From: Flavobacterium sp. YO12
Lineage (GTDB): Bacteria; Bacteroidota; Bacteroidia; Flavobacteriales; Flavobacteriaceae
DNA length: 64,000 bases
Direction: 5' to 3'
Assembly (NCBI RefSeq): GCF_004119495.1
Contig: NZ_NRQU01000002.1
Coordinates: 85,750-149,749 of the forward strand
How positions within the stretch are numbered: position 1 is the first letter of the stretch; each line of letters starts with the position of its first letter. Shown piece by piece: positions 9,865-17,947 of the stretch. Under the pieces are notes generated by a model that searched no databases, was not told the origin of the DNA, and worked only from the letters and a program-made list of their open reading frames with translations. The position numbers were made by a program, and so were the translations under genes.

Positions 9865-9891
9865 TGTTCGATAATGAACAGTTGACCGTTC
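9865..9891. promoter_or_regulatory. Possible activator binding (enhancer) sites
   Basis: TGTTC-GATAAT-GAACA at 9865-9880 is a perfect inverted repeat. It overlaps a second GAAC-N8-GTTC at 9876-9891, giving three phased half-sites. They lie about 65-90 bp upstream of the -24 element of the candidate sigma-54 promoter, the normal distance range for an NtrC-type activator site. Confidence 0.45.
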
Positions 9892-9914
9892 AAAATCGGA
9901 CAAAAAAATACAGC

Positions 9915-11258
9915 ATGAGAAAAAAGCAAGCCCAAATATTAATTGTTGACGATCAGGAGGAAATTCTTTTTTCGGCCAAAATGATTCTGAAAAAACATTT
10001 TGAAACGATTTTTACAACAAATAGTCCAAAGAAAATCTTTTCGATTTTAAGCGAAAATGAAATTAATGTTGTTTTGCTCGACATGAATTATAGAATTGGT
10101 TTTGAAGACGGCCGTGAAGGAATTCATTGGCTTAAAGAAATCAAAACATTTTCGCCGCAAACAGTTGTAATTTTAATGACTGCTTTTGGTAAAATTGATA
10201 CAGCAGTTGAAGGCATTAAAATTGGTGCTTTTGATTATGTTTTAAAACCCTGGCATAACGAAAAACTGCTTGAAATTATTGATAAAGCGGTTTCGGAGAG
10301 CAGAAAAAACAGCAAAAAAACAATCGTAGAAAAAACCGAAAAACGTTATTTTATTGGGACTTCTCAAAAAATAAAACAAGCGTATTCTATTGCCGAAAAA
10401 GTAGCCAGAACAGATGTTAATGTCTTGATTTTGGGCGAAAACGGAACAGGAAAATATGTTTTTGCCGAGTATATTCATCAAAATTCAGAACGTAAAAAAG
10501 AAGCCTTTGTTCATGTTGATTTAGGTTCTTTGAGTGATAATTTGTTCGAAAGTGAACTTTTCGGATACGCAAAAGGAGCTTTTACAGATGCAAAAACAGA
10601 CACTGCCGGCAGATTTGAAATGGCACAAAATGGTACTATTTTTTTAGACGAAATAGGAAATATTCCGCTTCATCTGCAATCAAAATTATTACATGTGCTT
10701 CAGACCAAAACCGTTACTCGTTTAGGCGAAAGTAAAGCAAGACCTTTAAATGTAAGAATTATTTCGGCTACAAATAATGATATTAAAGCAGAAGTAAAAA
10801 ATAAAACCTTTAGAGAAGATTTACTGTATCGCATTAATACTATGGAAATAAATCTGCCCTCTCTTCGCGAACGCAAAGAAGATATTGTTCCGATGGCACA
10901 TTTCGTTTTAGATCAGATTGCGGCAAAATACAATCAAGAAAACTGGCATTTTGAAGAAAATGCTGCTCTGTATTTAGAGAAATATCCGTGGAAAGGAAAT
11001 GTTCGTGAAATGGAAAATAAAATTGAGCGCGCTTTAATTTTAGCTGATAACAATACCATTTCTGTACATGATCTGGATATTTTAGATTTTGAAGAAACTC
11101 CAGAAAATGATGAAAATCCATTGTCTGAAATGGAGAAAACGGCTATCGAAAAAGCCCTTTTTAAACATCACGGAAATATCAGTAAAACAGCCGAAGAACT
11201 TGGATTATCAAGAGCGGCATTGTATAGAAGAATTGAAAAATATGATTTAAAGAATTAA
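9915..11258 (+). CDS. Sigma-54-dependent response regulator (NtrC family)
   Basis: A 447-residue transcription activator. The receiver domain (about 1-120) has the acidic pair VDD, the phosphoacceptor Asp56 in VVLLDMN and a Lys in LKPW. The AAA+ domain (about 145-375) has Walker A GENGTGK at 174-180, the sigma-54 contact loop GAFTDA at 221-226 (the common form is GAFTGA), Walker B TIFLDE at 241-246 and LRERKEDI. A Fis-type helix-turn-helix ends the protein (KTAEELGLSRAALYRRIEKY). An alternative GTG at 9864 falls inside an inverted repeat that looks like a binding site, so the ATG at 9915 is preferred. The cognate kinase follows; the likely target is the divergent exporter operon. Confidence 0.93.
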   Translation: MRKKQAQILIVDDQEEILFSAKMILKKHFETIFTTNSPKKIFSILSENEINVVLLDMNYRIGFEDGREGIHWLKEIKTFSPQTVVILMTAFGKIDTAVEGIKIGAFDYVLKPWHNEKLLEIIDKAVSESRKNSKKTIVEKTEKRYFIGTSQKIKQAYSIAEKVARTDVNVLILGENGTGKYVFAEYIHQNSERKKEAFVHVDLGSLSDNLFESELFGYAKGAFTDAKTDTAGRFEMAQNGTIFLDEIGNIPLHLQSKLLHVLQTKTVTRLGESKARPLNVRIISATNNDIKAEVKNKTFREDLLYRINTMEINLPSLRERKEDIVPMAHFVLDQIAAKYNQENWHFEENAALYLEKYPWKGNVREMENKIERALILADNNTISVHDLDILDFEETPENDENPLSEMEKTAIEKALFKHHGNISKTAEELGLSRAALYRRIEKYDLKN

Positions 11259-11384
11259 GAATTAAGAGTAAAGAGTGAAGAGCGAAAATTGAGATTTTTT
11301 ATTTTGTAAATCTGTGTGAAACTAAAATTTAAAGCTAAAATCATTTTAATCCTTTAATCTGTGGCAGGAAAAAACAATAAATCA

Positions 11385-12710
11385 ATGAAGAACTGGAAAT
11401 TTCATAATGCTTTTTTTATACGAGTTTTGTTCGTAATGATACTCTTTTTCTTTTGTTTTTTTCTAATCTATAAAATGTTTTATTTCAATGCGATTTTAGT
11501 AGGTTCTTTCGCTTTGACAATGCTTGCCGAAATGTATTTTTATGTAAAAAGTAAATTGCAGTTTTATGACAGAACACTGCTTTCGATTTTGCAGGATGAT
11601 TTTTCTACGAACTTTCCTGAAGAGAATAAAAAAGACAATTTTAAAAGTTTGTATGCTTTGTATGAAGCTCTAAAATCAAGGCATCAGGAACAAACTTCAA
11701 AAGAACTTATTTATCAGTCCTTATTAAATAACATTGATACTGCGGCTGTAATTCTCGAAAAAGAAGATGAAGATTGGAAGATTTTTTTAATGAACGACTG
11801 TTTTTCTCGTTTATTTAAAGTTCCAAAAGTCAGTCATTGGAAATATCTTAAAAATTATCTGCCATCGCTTTGTTATGAAATTGAGAAAAAGGAATTCAGC
11901 GAATTAAAATCGGCAGTTTCTATTAAAATTGAAGATCAAGATTTACAGACTTTTATACTGCAGACTTCGAGAACTCAAACCTATAAAAAAGAATATTTTA
12001 TTATTTTATTAGATAGCATTCAGCGTGTTATAGAGAAAAAAGAAAAAGAAGCGTGGATTAATTTAATGAAAATTATTTCGCATGAATTAATGAATTCTTT
12101 GACACCTATTCGTGCACTTTCGCAAAATTTACTTCAAATTGTAGATCAGGAAAAACTGGAAGAAGATGATTTTGAAGATATAAAAAGCAGCATTTCGACC
12201 ATTATAAACAGAAGTGATCATTTGCAGGATTTTGTCGAAAGTTACCGCAAGCTAGCCATGCTGCCAACTCCGGTGAAAGAAATGACGCAGATTAATGCTC
12301 TTTTCGACGATTGTCTGCGGGTAATGAATCCTATTTTGAAAAGCGAAAACATTAAGCTGATAAATGAAATTAATAGTTCGCGTTCTATTTTGATTGATAA
12401 AAATCAGATGGAACAGGTAATCATAAATTTGATAACGAATAGTATTTATGCCCTGAAAGGAAAAAGAGAAAAGCAATTGTTTTTGTCGAGTTACACTGAA
12501 AATAATCGCTTTTTTATCATAATTTCAGATAACGGTAAGGGAATTGATCCAGAAATTCAAGACAAAATATTTCTTCCTTTTTTCACTACCAGAAAAGACG
12601 GTGCAGGAATTGGGTTAACACTTTCAAAAAATATTATTGAAGCTCACGGAGGATATTTAAGCTATCAGACAGACGAAGATAAAACAAGCTTTGTGATTTG
12701 TTTGATTTGA
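11385..12710 (+). CDS. Sensor histidine kinase, partner of the sigma-54 regulator
   Basis: About 441 residues. Two N-terminal TM helices lie near residues 10-60, so the protein has hardly any periplasmic domain and probably senses in the membrane or cytoplasm. A PAS-like segment covers about 85-200. The dimerisation and phosphorylation helix has His233 in ISHELMNSLTPIRAL. The ATPase domain has an N box (NLITNSIYAL), G1 DNGKGID and G2 DGAGIGLTLSKNIIEAHGG. A GTG start at 11361 is possible but lies in an intergenic repeat motif (TTTAATCTGTGGCA) seen elsewhere in the window, so ATG 11385 is chosen. The gene follows its response regulator by 126 bp. Confidence 0.92.
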   Translation: MKNWKFHNAFFIRVLFVMILFFFCFFLIYKMFYFNAILVGSFALTMLAEMYFYVKSKLQFYDRTLLSILQDDFSTNFPEENKKDNFKSLYALYEALKSRHQEQTSKELIYQSLLNNIDTAAVILEKEDEDWKIFLMNDCFSRLFKVPKVSHWKYLKNYLPSLCYEIEKKEFSELKSAVSIKIEDQDLQTFILQTSRTQTYKKEYFIILLDSIQRVIEKKEKEAWINLMKIISHELMNSLTPIRALSQNLLQIVDQEKLEEDDFEDIKSSISTIINRSDHLQDFVESYRKLAMLPTPVKEMTQINALFDDCLRVMNPILKSENIKLINEINSSRSILIDKNQMEQVIINLITNSIYALKGKREKQLFLSSYTENNRFFIIISDNGKGIDPEIQDKIFLPFFTTRKDGAGIGLTLSKNIIEAHGGYLSYQTDEDKTSFVICLI

Positions 12711-12820
12711 GAAGAATGAACCATATAAGTGATATAAGTTCATATTAAGCATCGCGTATAAATCTCTCGCAAAGTCGCTAAGCTGCGGAGGTTTAGAAGC
12801 AAAGTTATATGCGCATTTTT

Positions 12821-12920
12821 GTCATCCCGAGGAACGAGGGATCTTCGTTAGCGGCTCGACAAAGATTGAAAACCTTGCTTGCGGAGTTTCTTGCAGAGAT
12901 CCCTCGTTCCTCGGGATGAC
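12821..12920. repeat. Long inverted repeat, GTCATCCCGAGGAACGAGGG family
   Basis: Arms of about 25 bp at 12821-12845 and 12896-12920 are near-perfect complements with a 50-bp centre. The arm begins GTCATCCCGAGGAACGAGGG. The same type of element (GTCATTTCGA...GAGAAATC) occurs at 30083, 36536, 37859 and 39062, with half copies at 20906 and 29535. Confidence 0.85.
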
Positions 12921-12954
12921 AAGATTGTGGTTATAGTTGGTATGAAATGAGAAA

Positions 12955-13281
12955 TTAAAATTCCATTTCAGGAGTCCAAAAATGTTTTTCGAAATCTACA
13001 ATTTGATTGTTTACTACTTTTATTCCTTCGTTTTCTAAAAGCTGCTGCATTAAATTTGTTCCGTCAAAATGATGTTTTCCTGTCAAAAGTCCCTTTTGGT
13101 TAACGACTCTGTGTGCAGGAACATCATCCATATTATGGCAGGCGTTCATGGCCCAGCCAACCATTCGAGCAGAGCGAGCAGTTCCTAAAGCTTTTGCAAT
13201 TGCACCATAAGAAGTTACTTTTCCAAACGGAATTTGTCTGGCGATTACATAAACTCTTTCGAAAAAATTTTCCTCAGCCAT
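12955..13281 (-). CDS. Alkyltransferase-like (MGMT family) protein lacking the acceptor cysteine
   Basis: A 108-residue protein with the DNA-binding fold of O6-alkylguanine-DNA alkyltransferase. It has the helix-turn-helix segment GKVTSYGAIAKALGTARSARMVGWAMNAC and the active-site loop. The loop reads VPAHRVV: Ala56 replaces the methyl-accepting Cys of PCHRV. It therefore cannot accept an alkyl group itself. Related ATL proteins (usually Trp at this place) bind O6-alkylguanine and hand the lesion to nucleotide excision repair, and a similar role is plausible. No repair genes adjoin it. Confidence 0.88.
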   Translation of the reverse strand: MAEENFFERVYVIARQIPFGKVTSYGAIAKALGTARSARMVGWAMNACHNMDDVPAHRVVNQKGLLTGKHHFDGTNLMQQLLENEGIKVVNNQIVDFEKHFWTPEMEF

Positions 13282-13406
13282 AAATTAAGTTTTTTTTGCT
13301 ACTGATTAAAAGGAGTAAATAGATTTATCTGTCTGATCTGCAAAATCTGCGAGAAAAATATTTAACCACAAGGTAAAAAAAATCCTTTTAATCTGTGGCT
13401 GTAAAA

Positions 13407-14045
13407 TTATCCGAAATAATAGTTCAAAATATTAAAAAGTGTTGCAATGGCAACTAAACCCGTAATGCTTCCAATAATCGTGTTCATGTTTCGCATTAAG
13501 TAATCTGTTTTCTTTTCAATTCTTCCAAAGAATGCAATATAGCTGTACAAAACAGCAAACGAACCTAAAACAGAACCTAAAACAAAAGTAAAAATAGTAT
13601 TGTTTTCGAAGGCAAAAAGATGGTAAGAAGCCAGCGTTACGCTCACTAAAACATAATAAGGAATAGGGAAGAAGTTTAAGCCAGAAAGAAGCATTCCTAG
13701 AAAGAAACGGCTTTTTTTACTGCTTTTTTTAATCTTCGATTTCTTTTTGCTTTGAGGTTCTTTGGCAATAAATAGAAAATAAATGGTTAAGATTGAAAAA
13801 ATAACAAAACCAACTTCACGCAGCAAGGTTACAACATCTGGGCGATTGTCGATAACACGCGCAAATAAAACAGCAACGTAAACCTGAAAAAAAATAACTA
13901 AAACAGCACCAGTTACAAACCATAAGGCGTTCTTTTTCCCTTCTTTCAAGTTTATTTTAGCTGCCGTCATATTGATTAAACCCGGCGGAATAATCCCAAT
14001 TGCAGCGGCAATAAAACCTGAAAGTAATGGAGTGAATAATGCCAT
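13407..14045 (-). CDS. LysE/RhtB-family exporter
   Basis: A 212-residue inner-membrane protein with about six predicted TM helices. The N-terminal IIPPGLINMTAAKINLKEGKKNAL matches the conserved PGP-type start of LysE-family transporters (here PPG). A Lys/Ser-rich loop (residues about 98-110) separates the two halves. Family members export amino acids or small metabolites; the substrate cannot be told from sequence. The gene lies just downstream of trmB (42 bp) and may be read with it. Confidence 0.85.
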   Translation of the reverse strand: MALFTPLLSGFIAAAIGIIPPGLINMTAAKINLKEGKKNALWFVTGAVLVIFFQVYVAVLFARVIDNRPDVVTLLREVGFVIFSILTIYFLFIAKEPQSKKKSKIKKSSKKSRFFLGMLLSGLNFFPIPYYVLVSVTLASYHLFAFENNTIFTFVLGSVLGSFAVLYSYIAFFGRIEKKTDYLMRNMNTIIGSITGLVAIATLFNILNYYFG

Positions 14046-14087
14046 TCAGTTGTTTTAGTAGGTTAAAAAAGAGGTTTTAAAATTAAA

Positions 14088-14765
14088 TTAGTCTTTAATT
14101 TTGAAACGAATATACGTAATTGCCTTGTTAATTTCTAAATATTGTTTTTCATAAAAAGTCTGAAAAGCAGTAACTTCTTCAGGGCTTCCCTCATTTTTGT
14201 ACACATTGTGATTTGCATACAAAACTTCGTGTCCTTCACCATGAAGTAATCCAAGTGTATAACCGTGCATAAATTCACTGTCGGTTTTAAGATTCACGAC
14301 ACCGTCTTTTTTAAGGATTTTTTTGTAAAGTTTCAAGAACTCAGAATTCGTCATTCTGTGTTTTGTTCTTTTGTATTTGATTTGCGGATCTGGAAAAGTA
14401 ATCCAGATTTCATCAACTTCGTTTTCTGCAAAAATATGATTGATTAATTCGATTTGAGTTCGAATAAATGCTACATTATGAAGACCAGTTTCGACAGCAG
14501 TTTTTGCACCACGCCAAAAACGAGCACCTTTAATGTCGATACCAATAAAATTTTTGTTAGGATATTTTTCAGCTAATCCAACAGAGTATTCACCTTTCCC
14601 GCATCCCAATTCTAAAACTAAAGGATTATCATTTTTAAAGAAATCAGAATTCCATTTTCCTCTTAAAGGCATTAAGTTGCCTACAACTTCTTCTCTAGTT
14701 GGTTGAAAAACGTTTTGAAATGTTTCGTTTTCTCTGAATCTTTTTAGTTTATTTTTACTTCCCAC
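14088..14765 (-). CDS. trmB: tRNA (guanine-N7-)-methyltransferase
   Basis: A 225-residue SAM-dependent enzyme that makes m7G46 in the variable loop of tRNA. The SAM-binding motif is VLELGCGKGEYSVGLA near residue 51, followed by FIGIDIKGARFWRG. The TrmB signature is WITFPDPQIKYKRTKHRMTN near residues 119-138, and the end has EEVTAFQTFYEKQY. Length and all motifs fit the family. A TAATTTTG element at 14783-14790 on the minus strand could be its -7 box. Confidence 0.95.
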   Translation of the reverse strand: MGSKNKLKRFRENETFQNVFQPTREEVVGNLMPLRGKWNSDFFKNDNPLVLELGCGKGEYSVGLAEKYPNKNFIGIDIKGARFWRGAKTAVETGLHNVAFIRTQIELINHIFAENEVDEIWITFPDPQIKYKRTKHRMTNSEFLKLYKKILKKDGVVNLKTDSEFMHGYTLGLLHGEGHEVLYANHNVYKNEGSPEEVTAFQTFYEKQYLEINKAITYIRFKIKD

Positions 14766-14837
14766 TTTACAAAAATTTTCCGCAAAATTAAGGAATATAA
14801 ACGAATGAAAATAGCGGAATTAGGTTTAAAAGTTTTC

Positions 14838-14888
14838 CGCCACGAATTCACGAATTATTTTAAAAAGAAAATTCGTGAATTCGTGGCG
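14838..14888. repeat. Inverted repeat, CGCCACGAATTCACGAATT
   Basis: Arms of 19 bp (14838-14856 and 14870-14888) are perfect complements around a 13-bp centre. Related elements with 'attcgtgg' arms occur at 25432-25556 and 56787-56919. It lies downstream of amt and may also end its transcript. Confidence 0.8.
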
Positions 14889-14903
14889 AAAAAAAAAATA
14901 TTT

Positions 14904-16286
14904 TTACCCGTAATGAGGTTCAGTAATTGAATGTGCTTTCGGATCAAGAGATTCATCATGCTGCGATAAATCCAATCCCATATGTTCTGATTCCTCGGAA
15001 ACTCTTAATGGAATAATAAAATTGGTTACTTTAAACAAGAAATAAGCTCCAAAGAAAGTAAATATAGAAACCAAAACAAGTGCCATCATGTGGTGTGCAA
15101 ATACATTCCAGCCTCCGTGCAGCAAACTTGCATCCTTACCGTGCGCAAAAATTGCAGTTAGAATCATTCCCATAATTCCGCCGACACCGTGACAGGCAAA
15201 AACGTCAAGCGTATCATCGAATTTTTTCGAAAAACGGCAATTTACAGCAGAGTTTGAAACTAAAGCAGTCACAAAACCAAAAAACATACTTTCAGGAACC
15301 GATACAAATCCTGCGGCAGGCGTTATCGCAACAAGACCTACAACTGCACCAATACAGGCGCCAAGTGCTGAAACTTTTCTTCCGTTCATTCGGTCAAAGA
15401 AAATCCAAGTTAACATCGCTGCGGCAGATGAAGTTGTTGTAGTTGCAAAAGCCATAGCAGCAGTTCCGTTTGCAGCAAGTGCAGAACCAGCGTTGAAGCC
15501 AAACCATCCAAACCATAACATTCCAGTTCCTAGTAATACAAACGGAATATTAGTTGGTATATGCTGACTGTTTTTTCTTTTTCCTAAAACAATAACACCA
15601 GCAAGTGCCGCAAAACCAGAACTCATATGTACAACAGTTCCGCCGGCAAAATCTTTTACGCCAAAATAACTTCCTAAAATACCTGTTGGATACCAAACAG
15701 AGTGGCATAAAGGCGCGTAAATGAAAATAGTAAATAAGCTGATGAAAAGTAAATACGAGATAAAACGAACACGCTCTGCAAATGAACCCGTAATAATAGC
15801 CGGAGCAATAATGGCAAATTTCATTTGAAACAAGGCAAAAAGCATAAACGGAATTGTGTTGGCTAATTGTTTATGAGGCAAAACGCCCACATAATCCATA
15901 AAAGCAAAAGTAGTTGGGTTACCAAAGAAACTGTAAAAATGATCTCCAGAACTAAAACCAACAGGATCTCCAAAAGCTAAACTAAAAGCAACAACAACCC
16001 ATAAAAGTGTTACAACTCCTAAACAGATAAAACTTTGAAGCATGGTCGAAATGACATTTTTCTTGCCCACCATTCCGCCATAAAAAAAAGACAATCCTGG
16101 TGTCATGATTAAAACCAAACAACAAGAGGTAAGCATCCAGGCAACATCGGCAGGTACAATATGTTCTGTTGTGCCAAATTCAGATAAAACATAACTGTTT
16201 TCAGTAACAGTTGGCCAAAATGCACCCGTAATGCAAATAATACTTATAATAATAAAGGAAATGATCCAGCGTTTCTCTATTTTCAT
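14904..16286 (-). CDS. amt: Ammonium transporter
   Basis: A 460-residue inner-membrane channel of the Amt/Rh family with an N-terminal signal-like helix and about 11 further TM helices. Family marks include the ADVAWMLTSCCLVLIMTPGLSFFYGGMV start, FAGGTVVHMSSGFAAL (first pore histidine), and DVFACHGVGGIMG (second pore histidine). The protein passes ammonium/ammonia into the cell. Many bacteria pair amt with the PII gene glnK; here there is none next to it. A TAACTTTG box at 16325-16332 (minus strand) may be its -7 element. Confidence 0.96.
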   Translation of the reverse strand: MKIEKRWIISFIIISIICITGAFWPTVTENSYVLSEFGTTEHIVPADVAWMLTSCCLVLIMTPGLSFFYGGMVGKKNVISTMLQSFICLGVVTLLWVVVAFSLAFGDPVGFSSGDHFYSFFGNPTTFAFMDYVGVLPHKQLANTIPFMLFALFQMKFAIIAPAIITGSFAERVRFISYLLFISLFTIFIYAPLCHSVWYPTGILGSYFGVKDFAGGTVVHMSSGFAALAGVIVLGKRKNSQHIPTNIPFVLLGTGMLWFGWFGFNAGSALAANGTAAMAFATTTTSSAAAMLTWIFFDRMNGRKVSALGACIGAVVGLVAITPAAGFVSVPESMFFGFVTALVSNSAVNCRFSKKFDDTLDVFACHGVGGIMGMILTAIFAHGKDASLLHGGWNVFAHHMMALVLVSIFTFFGAYFLFKVTNFIIPLRVSEESEHMGLDLSQHDESLDPKAHSITEPHYG

Positions 16287-16522
16287 TTTTCAAATACTTT
16301 ATTGAACCCTATTTTTTTTGGGGTCAAAGTTAAAAAAAATAAATATTTAGATTTTGAGGGCTGTTAAAATAGTGGTTGTGTTTTAATTTTAGTTGATTTT
16401 GTAAAATTTGAGTTCTTTTTTTAAGACTACTTTATTTTGACGTTCTAAATTATGCCCTAAATTGTCAATTGTATTATAATTAATTTGATTTATGAAGCTG
16501 TAAAGCGCTATAAAAGTTATGT

Positions 16523-17038
16523 TTATAAGAATAAAGTCAAAAAATGTTTATTTTTTTGAAGCTTTGCGATCAAAGCATCTTCAATTGGCGCTTTTATTTT
16601 AATTACAGCATTAACATCATCGTTTGGAATTGTCATTGACAAAACATAATGTTGAATTTTCCATTCTTTTCCCACTTTAACCAAAACACCAGAACCGCGG
16701 CAGATTTTCATTTGCGTATTAAGCAATTCGTCAAACCAAGCTGTTTTTCCAGTTTTATCAAAAAAGATATGGCGTTCTAAAGCTGTAAAATTCCAAGTTT
16801 TTCCTTTGTCAAAATAAGGTTTTGCCCAAACTTTAAAATCCTTTTTAGTCCAGTTTTCAGTCGCATCAGTTCCAATAAAAATAGCATCGTCTGCCATTAA
16901 GTTAAAATAGTCTTCAAATTTTACATCGCCGGCAGCTTTGTGCCAAGCATCAATTGTTTGATTGATTTTATCTTTGTCTGAGGTTTGAGCATTTGCAAAA
17001 GCAGCAACGAATAAAAGTAATAAGAATGTTTTTTTCAT
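16523..17038 (-). CDS. Exported SnoaL/NTF2-like (DUF4440-type) protein
   Basis: A 171-residue product with a signal peptide (MKKTFLLLLFVAAFANAQ). The mature part has the cone-shaped NTF2-like fold pattern: INQTIDAWHKAAGDVKFEDYFNLMADDAIFIGTDATE, then TAWFDELL and GKEWKIQHYVLSMTIPND. Function unknown; the fold serves as enzyme, binding or toxin domain. The last residues (NKHFLTLFL) look unlike a family end. Homologues typically end near LIAKLQKK, and the DNA there has an A7 run where one extra A would give KK-stop. The C-terminus may thus be shifted by a homopolymer error. Confidence 0.8.
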   Translation of the reverse strand: MKKTFLLLLFVAAFANAQTSDKDKINQTIDAWHKAAGDVKFEDYFNLMADDAIFIGTDATENWTKKDFKVWAKPYFDKGKTWNFTALERHIFFDKTGKTAWFDELLNTQMKICRGSGVLVKVGKEWKIQHYVLSMTIPNDDVNAVIKIKAPIEDALIAKLQKNKHFLTLFL

Positions 17039-17223
17039 GTGAGATACTATTTTAGTTTAAAGGTATTAATTTTTTAAACTATAAATAAGCAATATAAAAA
17101 ACTTTGCGCTTTGGCGAGATTAATCTTCAAATAAGCTTCAAGTAAAACTTAAATTATCTTAGATTCCTTTAAGGTTTAGTTTTAAAAAAACGAGTATATT
17201 TGAGTGCTTTAAACACATTAGAT

Positions 17224-17898
17224 ATGAATCCGAAAATCTTTATAAGTTCATTTGTTATTACTTCTTTACTTCTGGTTTCTTGTAAAAAAGAATTAGAACC
17301 TCAGGAGAGCACACCAACTTCTGAATTAGTAAAATTAGGTTTGGCAAAAGACACCTCAAAAACGAAGTCAGTGGTAGAACAGCAACAGCAAATGCCTGCT
17401 GCAAACCCAAATACTGTTTTGAGCGAGACAAAAGGATTGAATCCTGCTCACGGAAAGCCAGGACATCGTTGTGATATTGCAGTTGGAGCTCCGTTAAATT
17501 CTGCTCCTGCGCAACAGGCACAAACAATGCAGACGGCTCAAACGGTACAAGTAAATCCGAATCAAAAAAATGTAGTTACAACTACAGTTGCTGCACCTGC
17601 AAAAGTGGCCAAAGGAATGAATCCTCCTCACGGACAACCAGGGCATAGATGCGACATTGCAGTTGGAGCACCTTTAAATTCGCCAGTTGCAAAAACTACT
17701 ACTGCTGCGGCTTCAACTCCGCAAAGCGGAACAGCGACACAAAATTTTACGGTAACGCCGCCGCCGGCAGCAAATCCAGTTCCAGCTTTGTTAAGTACAG
17801 AAACTACTCAAAAGGTAGCCGAAGGAATGAATCCGGCACACGGACAACCAGGACATCGCTGTGATATTGCAGTGGGAGCACCTTTACCAAAATCATAA
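17224..17898 (+). CDS. Lipoprotein with three HGxPGHRCDIAVGAPL repeats
   Basis: The product of about 224 residues begins MNPKIFISSFVITSLLLVSC, a lipoprotein signal with Cys20 as lipid attachment site. Three copies of a 20-residue motif follow (near residues 72, 130 and 202), each with N-P-x-H-G-x-P-G-H-R-C-D-I-A-V-G-A-P-L. They are joined by low-complexity linkers rich in Ala, Thr, Pro and Gln. Each copy has two His and one Cys, so metal or haem binding is possible, but that is inference. The motif occurs in other Bacteroidota proteins of unknown function as far as I know. An earlier start at 17200 would spoil the signal peptide. Confidence 0.8.
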   Translation: MNPKIFISSFVITSLLLVSCKKELEPQESTPTSELVKLGLAKDTSKTKSVVEQQQQMPAANPNTVLSETKGLNPAHGKPGHRCDIAVGAPLNSAPAQQAQTMQTAQTVQVNPNQKNVVTTTVAAPAKVAKGMNPPHGQPGHRCDIAVGAPLNSPVAKTTTAAASTPQSGTATQNFTVTPPPAANPVPALLSTETTQKVAEGMNPAHGQPGHRCDIAVGAPLPKS

Positions 17899-17930
17899 AA
17901 AAAGCGGAATACAATTGTATTCCGCTTTTT
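17899..17930. terminator. Terminator hairpin
   Basis: AAAAAGCGGAATACA pairs with its complement ending in a T5 run around a 2-3-nt loop. It lies directly after the lipoprotein stop and faces the convergent flavodoxin gene, so it can work both ways. Confidence 0.88.
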
Positions 17931-17947
17931 GTTTTAAATCATATGTA

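Noticed and set aside
16287..16400. Sigma-54 promoter for the ammonium transporter
   Set aside because: No TGGCAC-N5-TTGC match was found; a TAACTTTG box fits better.
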